Shown: piece after piece, positions 26,337 through 34,662 of the stretch
How the letters are laid out: every line of letters begins with the position of its first letter
Position numbering within the stretch: position 1 is the first letter of the stretch
Assembly (NCBI RefSeq): GCF_039880525.1
Contig: NZ_CP156989.1
Span: 2,170,001 to 2,234,000 of the forward strand
DNA from: Agrococcus sp. ProA11
Lineage (GTDB): Bacteria > Actinomycetota > Actinomycetes > Actinomycetales > Microbacteriaceae
Reading direction: 5' to 3'
Length of the DNA stretch: 64,000 nt
The notes under the pieces: generated by a model
Told to the model about the DNA's origin: nothing
Database searches by the model: none
Seen by the model: the letters and a program-made list of their open reading frames with translations, nothing else
Program-made: the position numbers and the translations under genes

Positions 26337-27961
26337 CAGCGCTGCTCCCCGACCTGGGCAGCGTCGACGCTGTCGACCGCCACGGGCAGCGTGGCGACGA
26401 AGCGCGCACCGCCCAGCCGCGACATCCCGACGACAGCGGCTCCGCCGAGCCGTTCGGCCACGCGGCGCACGAGCGTGAGCCCGTAGCCGCGCGCCGAGCC
26501 GAGCGGGCGCTGCTTCGTCGAGAAGGCCGCGTCGAAGATCGACTCGCGCAGCGCCGGCGGCACGCCCGCGCCGTCGTCATCGACGGCGATGGTGACGGTG
26601 CGCCCGGCGACCGTCGCCGCGTCGTCGATCGCCACCTCGACCCGACCGCCCGGGGACGCATCCACGGCGTTGTCGACCAGGTTGCCGAGCACCGTCAGCC
26701 AGTCTCCCGCCACCGCCGCCGACGGCGCCGGTCGCAGCGCCGCATCCGCCCGCACCGTCAGCTCGACGCCCCGCTCGCGCGCCTGCGCCCGCTTCGCCAT
26801 CAGCAGCGCGGCGACCTCCGGCTCGAGGATGCCCGAGTCCGGTTCCAGCGGGTCGAGCGCGCCGCCGCCGCCGGCGCGCCGGATCACGCCAACGGCCGCC
26901 TCGGTCTCGCCGAGCTCGAGCAGGCCGCCGAGGGTGTGCAGCGTGTTCGCGAACTCGTGCTGCTGCGCCCGCAGCGTCTCGGTCATGCCCTGCGCGCCCG
27001 CGAGCTCGCGCAGCGCGGTGGCGATCTCGGTGCGGTCGCGCAGGATGAGCACGGTGCCGATGTCGCGGCCGTCGACGACGACCGGATCGGCGCGCACGAC
27101 GAGCACGCGCTCGCCCGCGAGCACGAGCTGCTGCTCACCGGCGTCCGCCAGCAGCGCGTCGAGCTGTGCATCGAGCACCGCGCCGACAGGCACGCCCGCG
27201 AGCTCGTCGCCCTCGCGGCCGAGCAACCGCAGCGCCGCATCGTTGCAGAGCGTGATCACGCCTCGCGGGTCGGCGACCACGAGCCCCTCGCCGATGCCGT
27301 GCAGCGTCGCGTTGCGGGTCTCGAGCATCGCCTTGATCTCCTCGGGCTCGAGCCCGTAGATGCGCCGCCGCACATGCGAGGCCGCCCAGCTCGCCAGCAC
27401 GACGCCGACGATCGCGGCCACCGCGAGGCAGAGCGCCAGCACCCAGACGTTCGCGAGCCACGCCTGCTGCAGCTCCGCCTCCAGGATGCCCACCGACACC
27501 TGGCCGATGATCTCGCCGCCCGAGCCGAACACCGGCACCTTCGCGCGCCAGGACTCCCCGAGCGTGCCGGTCTGGCTGCCGGTGAAGAGCTCTCCCGTGA
27601 TCGCCGCATCGGGCTCGGTCGAGGCGACCTCGCCGATGCGATCGGGGTTCGGGTGCGAGAAGCGCATGCCCTCGACATCCGTCACGACGACGTACGTGAC
27701 ATCGGAGGCGGTGCGGACGGTCTCGGCGATCGGCTGGATGACGACGGACGGTTCGGGATCGTCGAAGGCCTCGATCACCGACGGCAGCTGCGCGACCGAG
27801 TAGGCGACCCCGATCATGCGGTCGAGGTAGGCGTCGCGGAGCGAGCGCTCCTGCAGCCATGCGGCCGCGATGCCGGAGCCGACGATGACGACGAGCATGA
27901 TGGCGCTCTGCAGCAGCACCAGCTGCGTCCGCAGCGTCATCGCTCGCTCCACGTCCGCCAT
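26336..27961 (-). CDS. Sensor histidine kinase, CitA/DcuS type
   Basis: A 541-residue membrane kinase. A first helix (about residues 10-30) and second helix (about 178-198) flank an extracytoplasmic sensor domain of the CitA/DcuS fold (SVAQLPSVIEAF, TYVVVTDVEGMRFSHPNP). A PAS domain (about 220-330), the H-box RAQQHEFANTLHTLGGLLELGE with the phosphorylated His (about 345-366), and an ATPase domain with NLVDNAVDA, VDDDGAGVP and GYGLTLVRR follow. The family detects citrate or C4-dicarboxylates. ATG at 27961 was used; an internal ATG at 27940 is an alternative. It is divergent from tctC. Confidence 0.92.
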   Translation of the reverse strand: MADVERAMTLRTQLVLLQSAIMLVVIVGSGIAAAWLQERSLRDAYLDRMIGVAYSVAQLPSVIEAFDDPEPSVVIQPIAETVRTASDVTYVVVTDVEGMRFSHPNPDRIGEVASTEPDAAITGELFTGSQTGTLGESWRAKVPVFGSGGEIIGQVSVGILEAELQQAWLANVWVLALCLAVAAIVGVVLASWAASHVRRRIYGLEPEEIKAMLETRNATLHGIGEGLVVADPRGVITLCNDAALRLLGREGDELAGVPVGAVLDAQLDALLADAGEQQLVLAGERVLVVRADPVVVDGRDIGTVLILRDRTEIATALRELAGAQGMTETLRAQQHEFANTLHTLGGLLELGETEAAVGVIRRAGGGGALDPLEPDSGILEPEVAALLMAKRAQARERGVELTVRADAALRPAPSAAVAGDWLTVLGNLVDNAVDASPGGRVEVAIDDAATVAGRTVTIAVDDDGAGVPPALRESIFDAAFSTKQRPLGSARGYGLTLVRRVAERLGGAAVVGMSRLGGARFVATLPVAVDSVDAAQVGEQR

Positions 27962-28051
27962 CGTAGGCCGCCGCGACGGTGCCGAATGACGACCGAAACG
28001 ACCAGAACGCACCCTTACGACCACAACCCCGAGCGGTGCGAGCGCCCGGGC

Positions 28052-28057
28052 TACGTT
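28052..28057 (+). promoter_or_regulatory. Candidate -10 element for tctCBA
   Basis: TACGTT in the 144-bp divergent region between the sensor kinase and tctC. A start near 28065 would give a leader of about 40 nt before the tctC ribosome binding site. Confidence 0.45.
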
Positions 28058-28105
28058 CTCCGAAGATCGTGACCCGGCATGGCGCCGGGCGCTCAAGGAG
28101 GAGAA

Positions 28106-29155
28106 GTGCGATCCATGCACCCCAGCACCACTCGCAGCCCGCGGCTGCAGTCCATCGTCCGCATCGGCGTCGCTGGGGCAGCAGCCCTCACGCTCGCAGC
28201 CTGCTCGAGCGGCGGCACCGCGTCAGGCTCCGAGGCGCCTGATGGCGAAGCTTCCGCGATCACCGCGGTGAGCGTCATCGCCCCCGCCGACCCTGGTGGC
28301 GGCTGGGATCAGACCGCGCGCGGCATCGGCGCCACGCTCACCGACACCGGCCTCGTCGACAGCGCGCCGGTGACGAACATCGGCGGCGCCGGCGGTACCG
28401 TCGGCCTCGCAAGCCTGGCGACCGAGACCGACCCGAACACGCTCATGATCACGGGCTCGGTGATGGTCGGCGCAGTCGAGACCAACGCTTCCGACAACCG
28501 CATCGAAGACATGACCCCGATCGCGAAGCTCACCGAGGAGCCGCTCGTCATCGTCGTCCCCGCTGACTCCGAGTACGAGTCGCTGCAGGATCTCGTCGAC
28601 GCGATCGTCGCCGAGGGCCAGGGCGTCGCCGTTACCGGTGGTTCGGCCGGCGGCATCGACCACATCCTCGCCGGGCTGCTGCTGACCGAGGCCGGCGTCG
28701 CTCCCGCGGAGGTGCCCGGCACGCTGAACTATGTCGCCAACTCCGGCGGCGGCGAGGCGCTCACCATGCTGCTCGGCAACACCGTGCAGGCAGGCATCTC
28801 GGGTGTCGGCGAGTTCTCGGAGTCGGTGCTCTCCGGCGACCTGCGTGCACTCGCGGTCTCCAGCGCCGAGCCCGCCGAGATGCTGCCCGACGTACCCACC
28901 ATCCAGGATGAGGGCATCGACATCACGCTCACCAACTGGCGCGGCGTCATTGCCCCCGGCGGCATCACCGACGAGGAGCGCACCGCGCTCGTCGACCTGG
29001 TGACGCAGCTGCACGACGAAGCCGCGTGGGGCGAGCTGCTCACCACCAACGGCTGGACCGATGCATTCATCGCCGGTGACGACTTCGACGCCTTCCTGGC
29101 AGAGGACATGACCCTCACCCAGGAGACGCTGCGCACGATCGGCCTCATCGAATGA
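28106..29155 (+). CDS. tctC: Tripartite tricarboxylate transporter, solute-binding lipoprotein
   Basis: A Bug-family extracytoplasmic receptor that delivers a carboxylate to the TctAB membrane complex. The signal sequence ends in the lipobox LTLAAC, giving a lipid-anchored protein. Family segments include VIAPADPGGGWDQTARGI (just after the leader), GGAGGTVGLA and LPDVPTIQDEGIDI. Starts at GTG 28106 or ATG 28115 are both possible: AGGAGG at 28096-28101 is 4 nt from the GTG and 13 nt from the ATG, so the GTG is favoured. The stop overlaps the tctB start (ATGA). Confidence 0.9.
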   Translation: MRSMHPSTTRSPRLQSIVRIGVAGAAALTLAACSSGGTASGSEAPDGEASAITAVSVIAPADPGGGWDQTARGIGATLTDTGLVDSAPVTNIGGAGGTVGLASLATETDPNTLMITGSVMVGAVETNASDNRIEDMTPIAKLTEEPLVIVVPADSEYESLQDLVDAIVAEGQGVAVTGGSAGGIDHILAGLLLTEAGVAPAEVPGTLNYVANSGGGEALTMLLGNTVQAGISGVGEFSESVLSGDLRALAVSSAEPAEMLPDVPTIQDEGIDITLTNWRGVIAPGGITDEERTALVDLVTQLHDEAAWGELLTTNGWTDAFIAGDDFDAFLAEDMTLTQETLRTIGLIE

Positions 29156-29697
29156 CCTCCCCGACGTCCGCCGACGCCCCCTCGGGTGCGTCGGCGGCGT
29201 CGCGTTCGCTCCGCATCGAGTCGATGGTCTTCGTCGGACTGCTCATCGTGCTCTCGATTGCGGTCATGATCGCGACAACGACCATTCGCGAGCCTCCGGG
29301 ATCGACGAACACGCTCGGCGCCCGCGTCGTGCCCTACGCCGTCGGCGGCCTGCTGCTCGTGAGTGCGCTGGCCGTGCTCATCGCGCAGATCCGTGGCCGA
29401 TTCGGCCACGCCGAAGCCGGCGAGGATGTCGACCTCGAGGCGGGCACCTCCTGGGGCGTCACTGCCGTCGTGGTGCTCAGCTTCCTCTCGCTCATGCTCA
29501 CCATCCCGCACCTGGGCTGGCCACTGGGCGTGATGATCCTGTTCACCGGCGCCTCTGTCGCACTCGGCGCTAAGCGCTGGTGGCTGGCGGCGCTCATCGG
29601 CCTCGCGCTCGGCGTCGTGACGCAGTTCGTGTTCGGCACCATGCTCGGCCTCTCACTGCCGGCCACCGGCACCCTCACCTCTTGGATCGGTCTCTGA
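29152..29697 (+). CDS. tctB: Tripartite tricarboxylate transporter, small membrane subunit
   Basis: A 181-residue membrane protein with four hydrophobic helices, the usual TctB topology. [18 protein letters not shown] is the first helix (about 24-41). Sequence in this family is poorly conserved, so the assignment relies on the size, topology and the tight tctC-tctB-tctA arrangement with ATGA and TGATG overlaps. Confidence 0.88.
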   Translation: MTSPTSADAPSGASAASRSLRIESMVFVGLLIVLSIAVMIATTTIREPPGSTNTLGARVVPYAVGGLLLVSALAVLIAQIRGRFGHAEAGEDVDLEAGTSWGVTAVVVLSFLSLMLTIPHLGWPLGVMILFTGASVALGAKRWWLAALIGLALGVVTQFVFGTMLGLSLPATGTLTSWIGL

Positions 29698-31352
29698 TGG
29701 ATACCTGGTCGCTGCTGCTCGACGGCTTCGCCACCGCCCTCCAGCCCATCTACCTGCTCTACGCGCTGCTGGGCGTGCTGTTGGGCACCGCCGTCGGCGT
29801 GCTGCCCGGCATCGGACCCGCCATGACGGTGGCGCTGCTGCTCCCGATCACCTACTCGCTCGAGCCGACCGCCGCATTCATCGTCTTCGCCGGCATCTAC
29901 TACGGCGGCATGTACGGCGGATCGACCACCTCCATCCTGCTGAACACGCCAGGCGAGTCGGCGTCGATCGTGACCGCGCTCGAGGGCAACAAGATGGCGC
30001 GCGCCGGCCGCGGCGCAGCCGCGCTGGCCACGGCCGCGATCGGCTCATTCGTTGCCGGCACGATCGCCACGGTGCTGCTCACCCTCTTGGCACCCACCGT
30101 GGCCCGGTTCGCGGTCAGCCTCGGCCCATCCGACTACTTCGCGCTCATGGTGATCGCCTTCCTCACGGTGGGCGCCCTGCTGGGCGACAGCGCATGGCGC
30201 GGCATGGTGTCGCTCGGGCTGGGCCTGTTCATCGGGCTCATCGGCGTCGACTCCCTCACCGGCCAAACGCGTTTCACGCTCGGCATTCCACAGCTCGGCG
30301 ACGGCATCGATGTCGTGCTGGTGGCCGTCGGGCTCTTCGCTCTCGGCGAGGCACTCTATGTAGGGTCCAGGCTGCGCGGGGGCGAGCTGCCGCTCATCCC
30401 GATCACGCGTGGCTGGCGCACCTGGATGCGCCGCTCCGACTGGGCTCGCTCCTGGAAGCCCTGGCTGCGCGGCGCGGCCATCGGCTTCCCGATCGGGTCG
30501 ATTCCCGCCGGCGGCGCCGACGTCGCGACCTTCCTCTCCTACGCGACCGAGCGGAGCGTGGCCAAGAAGGAGTACAAGGCGCAGTTCGGCAAGGGTGCCA
30601 TCGAGGGCGTCGCGGGTCCCGAGGCTGCCAACAATGCGGCGGCGGCCGGCGTGCTCGTGCCGCTGCTGACGCTCGGCATCCCGACCACCGCGACGGCCGC
30701 CATCATCCTGAGCGCCTTCCAGGGCTACGGCATCCAGCCCGGCCCGCGGCTGTTCGAGGCGCAGCCCGAGCTCGTGTGGGCGCTGATCGCGTCGCTCTTC
30801 ATCGGCAACGCGATGCTCCTGGTGCTCAACCTGCCGCTCGTGGGCATGTGGGTGAAGCTGCTGCAGATCCCTCGCCCCTACCTCTATGCAGGCATCCTCG
30901 TGTTCGCGGGGCTCGGCGCCTACGCGGCGAACTTCACGGTGTTCGACATCGGCGTGCTGCTGGTGCTGGGCGTGATGGGCTTCTTCATGCGGCGGCTCGG
31001 CTTCCCGATCGCACCACTGGTCGTCGGCGCCATTCTCGGCCCGATGGCAGAGGAGAAGCTGCGGCAGGCGATGCAGATCGGCCAGGGCGATCCGGCCTAC
31101 CTGGTGCACAGCCCGTTCTCGATCGTCGCCTACGGCCTGATGGTGCTCGTCATTGCGCTGGCGCTGTGGCTCAAGCGTCGCCGCGCTCGCTTCGAGGCGT
31201 CGCTGCCGCCGGTCGACACGACCGCCATCAGCACCCTCGATCAGGAGATCGAGCTGCACGAGCCGCACCCGGAGGTCGACCGCGGTCGACTCTCCACCAC
31301 GGCGCTGCCCACGATCCGACCAAAGGATCAGGAGCGCGACGAGCGCGACTGA
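29697..31352 (+). CDS. tctA: Tripartite tricarboxylate transporter, large membrane subunit
   Basis: A 551-residue permease with about 11-12 membrane helices. The two TctA glycine motifs are plain: [20 protein letters not shown] (about residues 38-57) and [20 protein letters not shown] (about 65-84), with a third repeat-related stretch [19 protein letters not shown]. The C-terminal 40 residues are hydrophilic. It ends the tctCBA operon at a 12-bp stem terminator. The substrate is likely citrate or another di-/tricarboxylate, judged by the adjacent CitA/DcuS-type kinase. Confidence 0.95.
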   Translation: MDTWSLLLDGFATALQPIYLLYALLGVLLGTAVGVLPGIGPAMTVALLLPITYSLEPTAAFIVFAGIYYGGMYGGSTTSILLNTPGESASIVTALEGNKMARAGRGAAALATAAIGSFVAGTIATVLLTLLAPTVARFAVSLGPSDYFALMVIAFLTVGALLGDSAWRGMVSLGLGLFIGLIGVDSLTGQTRFTLGIPQLGDGIDVVLVAVGLFALGEALYVGSRLRGGELPLIPITRGWRTWMRRSDWARSWKPWLRGAAIGFPIGSIPAGGADVATFLSYATERSVAKKEYKAQFGKGAIEGVAGPEAANNAAAAGVLVPLLTLGIPTTATAAIILSAFQGYGIQPGPRLFEAQPELVWALIASLFIGNAMLLVLNLPLVGMWVKLLQIPRPYLYAGILVFAGLGAYAANFTVFDIGVLLVLGVMGFFMRRLGFPIAPLVVGAILGPMAEEKLRQAMQIGQGDPAYLVHSPFSIVAYGLMVLVIALALWLKRRRARFEASLPPVDTTAISTLDQEIELHEPHPEVDRGRLSTTALPTIRPKDQERDERD

Positions 31353-31361
31353 GCCACGACC

Positions 31362-31406
31362 CTCGACGGATGCTGCCCCGGTGCACCGGCTGCGGCATCC
31401 GTCGAG
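31362..31406 (+). terminator. tctCBA terminator
   Basis: CTCGACGGATGC (31362-31373) and GCATCCGTCGAG (31395-31406) form a perfect 12-bp stem with an inner CCGGTGCACCGG palindrome. Confidence 0.85.
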
Positions 31407-31475
31407 CTCGTCTGTGGGCGGTGGGGCGTAGCGTCGCGACGAGCCGGTCGCCGCTGGACGCTGCAGCAGCTGCTC

Positions 31476-31507
31476 GGCGCCCGAGACCGCCGGCTGACTC
31501 GGGCGCC
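31476..31507 (-). terminator. Terminator of the DUF5671 gene
   Basis: GGCGCCCGAG (31476-31485) and CTCGGGCGCC (31498-31507) pair perfectly, 10 bp beyond the stop of the reverse-strand membrane protein gene. Confidence 0.8.
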
Positions 31508-31517
31508 GGCGCGGGCG

Positions 31518-33179
31518 TCAGTCGGCGAGCGGTATCGCCACGACGCGTTCCCCTGGTCCCGTCACGAGCAGCACGCGGCGCGCCGTCAGGCCTTCGAGCG
31601 CGCGCAGCGCGGCAGCCACGGCCTCGGCGGATCCCTCGGCAGCAGAGTTCGCGGAGGTCGCCGCCGGAGCCTCGCTCGCGTCCGCGCGCACCCACCGCGT
31701 GACCGATGCCCCGGTGGCGGCGCGAATCGCGTCCTCCAGCGCCGACGCATCCCCGATCGTCACCAGGATCACCCGGTCGATCGCGCGGGCACGCGCTTCG
31801 CCCGGCGCCGCAGCGCGGTCGCGGCGCCAGATGGCGAAGTGATAGCTGGCCACGAGCGCGGTCGCGAGCAGCAGGCCGAACGGTGCGCGGATGCGCTCGA
31901 CGAAGCCGTCGCCCGCGCCGCCGTCGAGCGTGAACTCGAAGATCCGGAAGCCGATGACGAGCAGGGCGACGATCGCGACGACCGCGCTCACGCCGAAGAC
32001 CGCGACGAGGTAGACGCGCCGCCCGGTGGCACCGGCATCCTTCGCGGTGTCGAGCGGCCGCCACGCGCGCCACCAGACCGGTGCTCCGACGACGAGCGAG
32101 GCGATGCCGCCCAGCAGCAGCGCGCGCGCATCGTTGCCGGCGAGGGGCGTCGAGAGCGCGGCGAGCAGGGCGTTGACGATCACCCCGATGCCGGATGCCG
32201 CGCCGATCAGACCGATGCCGGCCTCCACCAGGCGAGCGGCACTGCGGGTGCCCTCGGAGCGCTCCTGCGCGATGCGCCGGTGGTACAGCCACACCACCGC
32301 GCCGACCGCCGCGGCCGCAGCCGCGAGCGGGAGGGGATCGAGCAGCGCCCGCCACCCGTCGCCGCGGTCGAAGGCGGCGCGCAATCCGACGTAGAGCGCG
32401 GTGCCCACACCGCCGAGCGTGACCGCAGCACCACCGAACACTCCGGTGATGACGAGCGCGACAGCGGCGAAGCCGCCGGTGAGGCGACAAACGCCGTCGC
32501 GCATCCAGTGCAGCCACCAGACGGCGGCGCCACCTACGGCCCAGACGAGCGCCTGCAGCGCGCTCTGCCACCACGGGTCTCCAATCTGCGCCGAGCCCGG
32601 CAGCAGCGCAGCGCCGAAGACGATCTGCAGGGCGAGGATCGCGCCACCGATCGTCAGGATGAGCCCGTATGCCGCACCGAGCACGCTCGGCACGGTGGAC
32701 AGGCGCACTGGTCCCTTGCTGCGATGCGCCGACATGAGCCGGTGCAGGATCCAGACGGCGAGCCAGGCGATGGCGGTCGCGAGCGCTTCCGGCGCCCAGT
32801 CGCCACGGATCAGATCGGCGAGCGCCCCCAGCAGCGCGGTCGAGAAGGTGACGAGCGAGACGAACGTCATCGCGCCGACGTAGAGCCCCCAGGAGACCGA
32901 TGCGCGGTCCGCTCCCTCGAGGCGGCGCCAGAGGAGCCACCACAGGGCGATCGCGAGCGGTCCGCCGATCAGGGTGAACGCCAGCGAGAGCGCGAGCCCG
33001 CCCTCGCCGGAGCCGAGATCGGTACGAGTCTCGAGCAGCCGGCCGAGCAGACCGCTGACGCCGTTCGCGGTGATCGCGACCAGCGCGAAGAAGATGGCGT
33101 AGACGATCACCCGTCGCACCGTGCTCTGCGCGCCGCGGGGCGAGGAGTCGGGCACAACCGGCGCTTCGACGGCGCTCAC
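31518..33179 (-). CDS. DUF5671-type multi-pass membrane protein
   Basis: A 553-residue membrane protein with about twelve hydrophobic helices arranged as internal repeats (recurring GLYVGAMTFVSLVTF- and GGAILALQIVFGAALL-like units), consistent with the DUF5671 family, then a hydrophilic C-terminal domain of about 120 residues (DRVILVTIGDASALEDAIRAATGA). The GTG at 33179 was chosen because it overlaps the stop of the upstream gene (GTGA), the usual coupling in this genome; a GTG at 33212 is in frame. Function unknown. It ends at a terminator (31476-31507). Confidence 0.72.
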   Translation of the reverse strand: MSAVEAPVVPDSSPRGAQSTVRRVIVYAIFFALVAITANGVSGLLGRLLETRTDLGSGEGGLALSLAFTLIGGPLAIALWWLLWRRLEGADRASVSWGLYVGAMTFVSLVTFSTALLGALADLIRGDWAPEALATAIAWLAVWILHRLMSAHRSKGPVRLSTVPSVLGAAYGLILTIGGAILALQIVFGAALLPGSAQIGDPWWQSALQALVWAVGGAAVWWLHWMRDGVCRLTGGFAAVALVITGVFGGAAVTLGGVGTALYVGLRAAFDRGDGWRALLDPLPLAAAAAAVGAVVWLYHRRIAQERSEGTRSAARLVEAGIGLIGAASGIGVIVNALLAALSTPLAGNDARALLLGGIASLVVGAPVWWRAWRPLDTAKDAGATGRRVYLVAVFGVSAVVAIVALLVIGFRIFEFTLDGGAGDGFVERIRAPFGLLLATALVASYHFAIWRRDRAAAPGEARARAIDRVILVTIGDASALEDAIRAATGASVTRWVRADASEAPAATSANSAAEGSAEAVAAALRALEGLTARRVLLVTGPGERVVAIPLAD

Positions 33180-33634
33180 GGTGCCGCCTGCAGACAGATG
33201 GCGAGCTGCCACGGTGCCGTCTCCACGACCCAGTCGGATCCCTCCCGCACCAGGTCGAACGTGGCGTCCTCGCGATACTCCGCAGGTCCGAACAGCCCAC
33301 CGCCGGTGGAGGTCACGATCGAGACATCCACATCAGCGGTGTCGTCGCGCTAGGTGGTCGACACCAGGGTCACCCGGATGTCGTCGAGCGTGCCCTGCCC
33401 GATCCGTTCGCAGTCGTCGCGCACCTCCTCGACGAGATACTCGCGGGCGGTGCGCTCGTCGCCGGCGATCACGGCCTCCGCGTAGCGCTGCACCACTCCG
33501 GCCGGCGTCGCCTCGTCGAGAGGGGCCGCCGCGCCGCGCGTGAACACCACGATGAGCGCGATCACGACGAGCGCGGCGACGGCGGCCAGCACCACCCAGA
33601 GGGTGCGGTCTCGTCTGTCGCCGCTGGCGTCCAT
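33176..33634 (-). pseudogene. Small anchored NTF2-like protein interrupted by an in-frame TAG
   Basis: The reading frame starts at ATG 33634 with a membrane helix (TLWVVLAAVAALVVIALIVV) and a segment EATPAGVVQRYAEAVIAGDE typical of small NTF2-like accessory proteins. It meets a TAG at 33350-33352 after RVTLVSTT, then continues in the same frame for 57 codons (RDDTADVDVSIVTSTGGG to WQLAICLQAAP) to a TGA that overlaps the next start by GTGA. The retained coding sense after the TAG and the coupling to the downstream gene show the intact gene was 152 codons. Either a recent nonsense mutation, a sequencing error, or stop read-through explains it. If truncated, a 94-residue product is made. Confidence 0.72.
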
Positions 33635-33683
33635 GTGGTCATCATGGCCCCCGGCGCGCCAGCCCGCCAGCGGTCGAATGCGG

Positions 33684-34280
33684 TCAGCTGAGGGCGAGCG
33701 GTGCGGCACCGAACGATACGGCGAAGCGCTCGCACCAGATCGAGACGCTCGTCACCGCGCCCAGGTCGAGATCGTCCGGGATCGCGTACTGCTGCGTGCC
33801 GATGTTGCCGCGCAGCGGCCCGAGGGTGGTCCAGTCGCCGTCGTCGAACACGAACCAGCCGTCGGTGCCTTCGATGACCGGCTGGTCGGTGAGCCAGACG
33901 TGCAGATCGGGCCCGTTCGAGGTGTCGAGGTTCTCGAGCACCAGCACACGCTCGCCGGAAGCGAGTCGCAGCACCCGCGCCGTGCCGGTGGTCGGATGCT
34001 CGTGACTGATGAAGCTGCTGCTCGTCAGCTCGACCGTGGTGGGGTCGTCACTGGGCACCGGCTGCGCCGGGGCCGGCTCGGACGGGGCTGGCTCGGACGG
34101 GGCTGGCTCGGACGTTGCGGGCTCGGTCGGTGAGGCATCCGCGGTGGGCACCTCTTCGTCGACGACCATGTCGACGAAGAGTCGCCAGGGCTGGAAGAGC
34201 ACCGCGCCGACGACCAGTGCGACGACGAGCACCCCGCCGCCGAGCCACCAGATCCAGCGTCGTCTCGCGCTCTGCGCCAT
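33684..34280 (-). CDS. Membrane-anchored DM13-domain protein
   Basis: A 198-residue protein with one N-terminal helix (about residues 9-29), a Pro/Ser/Glu/Ala spacer of repeated APSEP units (about 48-78), then an extracellular DM13 domain: SSSFISHEHPTTGTARVLRL, VLVLENLDTSNGPDLHVWL, LRGNIGTQQYAIPDDLDL and SVSIWCERFAVSFG. DM13 domains are proposed to take part in redox or electron transfer through a conserved Cys, here in IWCERF. AAGGGGG precedes the ATG. It is followed by a small NTF2-like gene on the same strand. Confidence 0.82.
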   Translation of the reverse strand: MAQSARRRWIWWLGGGVLVVALVVGAVLFQPWRLFVDMVVDEEVPTADASPTEPATSEPAPSEPAPSEPAPAQPVPSDDPTTVELTSSSFISHEHPTTGTARVLRLASGERVLVLENLDTSNGPDLHVWLTDQPVIEGTDGWFVFDDGDWTTLGPLRGNIGTQQYAIPDDLDLGAVTSVSIWCERFAVSFGAAPLALS

Positions 34281-34446
34281 GTCTGCCCCCTTGCCGCTCG
34301 CGCGACTCCAGTCGCGCTGGCTCCAGGCTAGGCCGATGCGGCCCCCGCCGCACGGGTGGATCGGCACGGGTGAAACAGCACGGTGCGTCGGCCCGGTAGA
34401 TCGATCGAGCGTGACCGGTTCAGGCGCGCATGGCAGGCTGGTGCGC

Positions 34447-34635
34447 ATGCAGGAGCACGAGCGGCAGCAGCAGCACGAGCAGGACCGAGTCCCGCCCGAG
34501 CTGGATCCGTGGTTCGACCAGTACGACGACGGTCGTCCGCCGCGCACGCTGCGGCGACGGCTGCAGCCGGTCATCTGGCTGGTGGGCGCGGTGACGCTCG
34601 TGGCCATGGTGCTGCTGGTGACGCCGGGGCTGTAG
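34447..34635 (+). CDS. Small single-pass membrane protein
   Basis: A 62-residue protein: a charged, Gln-rich N-terminus (MQEHERQQQHEQDR), then DPWFDQYDDGRPPRTLRRRLQP, then one hydrophobic helix (VIWLVGAVTLVAMVLLV). The basic cluster before the helix suggests an N-in orientation. No function recognised. It lies between divergent DM13 and convergent pcrA. Confidence 0.6.
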   Translation: MQEHERQQQHEQDRVPPELDPWFDQYDDGRPPRTLRRRLQPVIWLVGAVTLVAMVLLVTPGL

Positions 34636-34662
34636 GCCCGAGCGCGCCGCCAGCGCAGCGGT

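Noticed and set aside
26936-28072. A 378-codon + strand frame opposite the sensor kinase
   Set aside because: Antisense to a well-supported CitA/DcuS-type kinase and without recognisable motifs.
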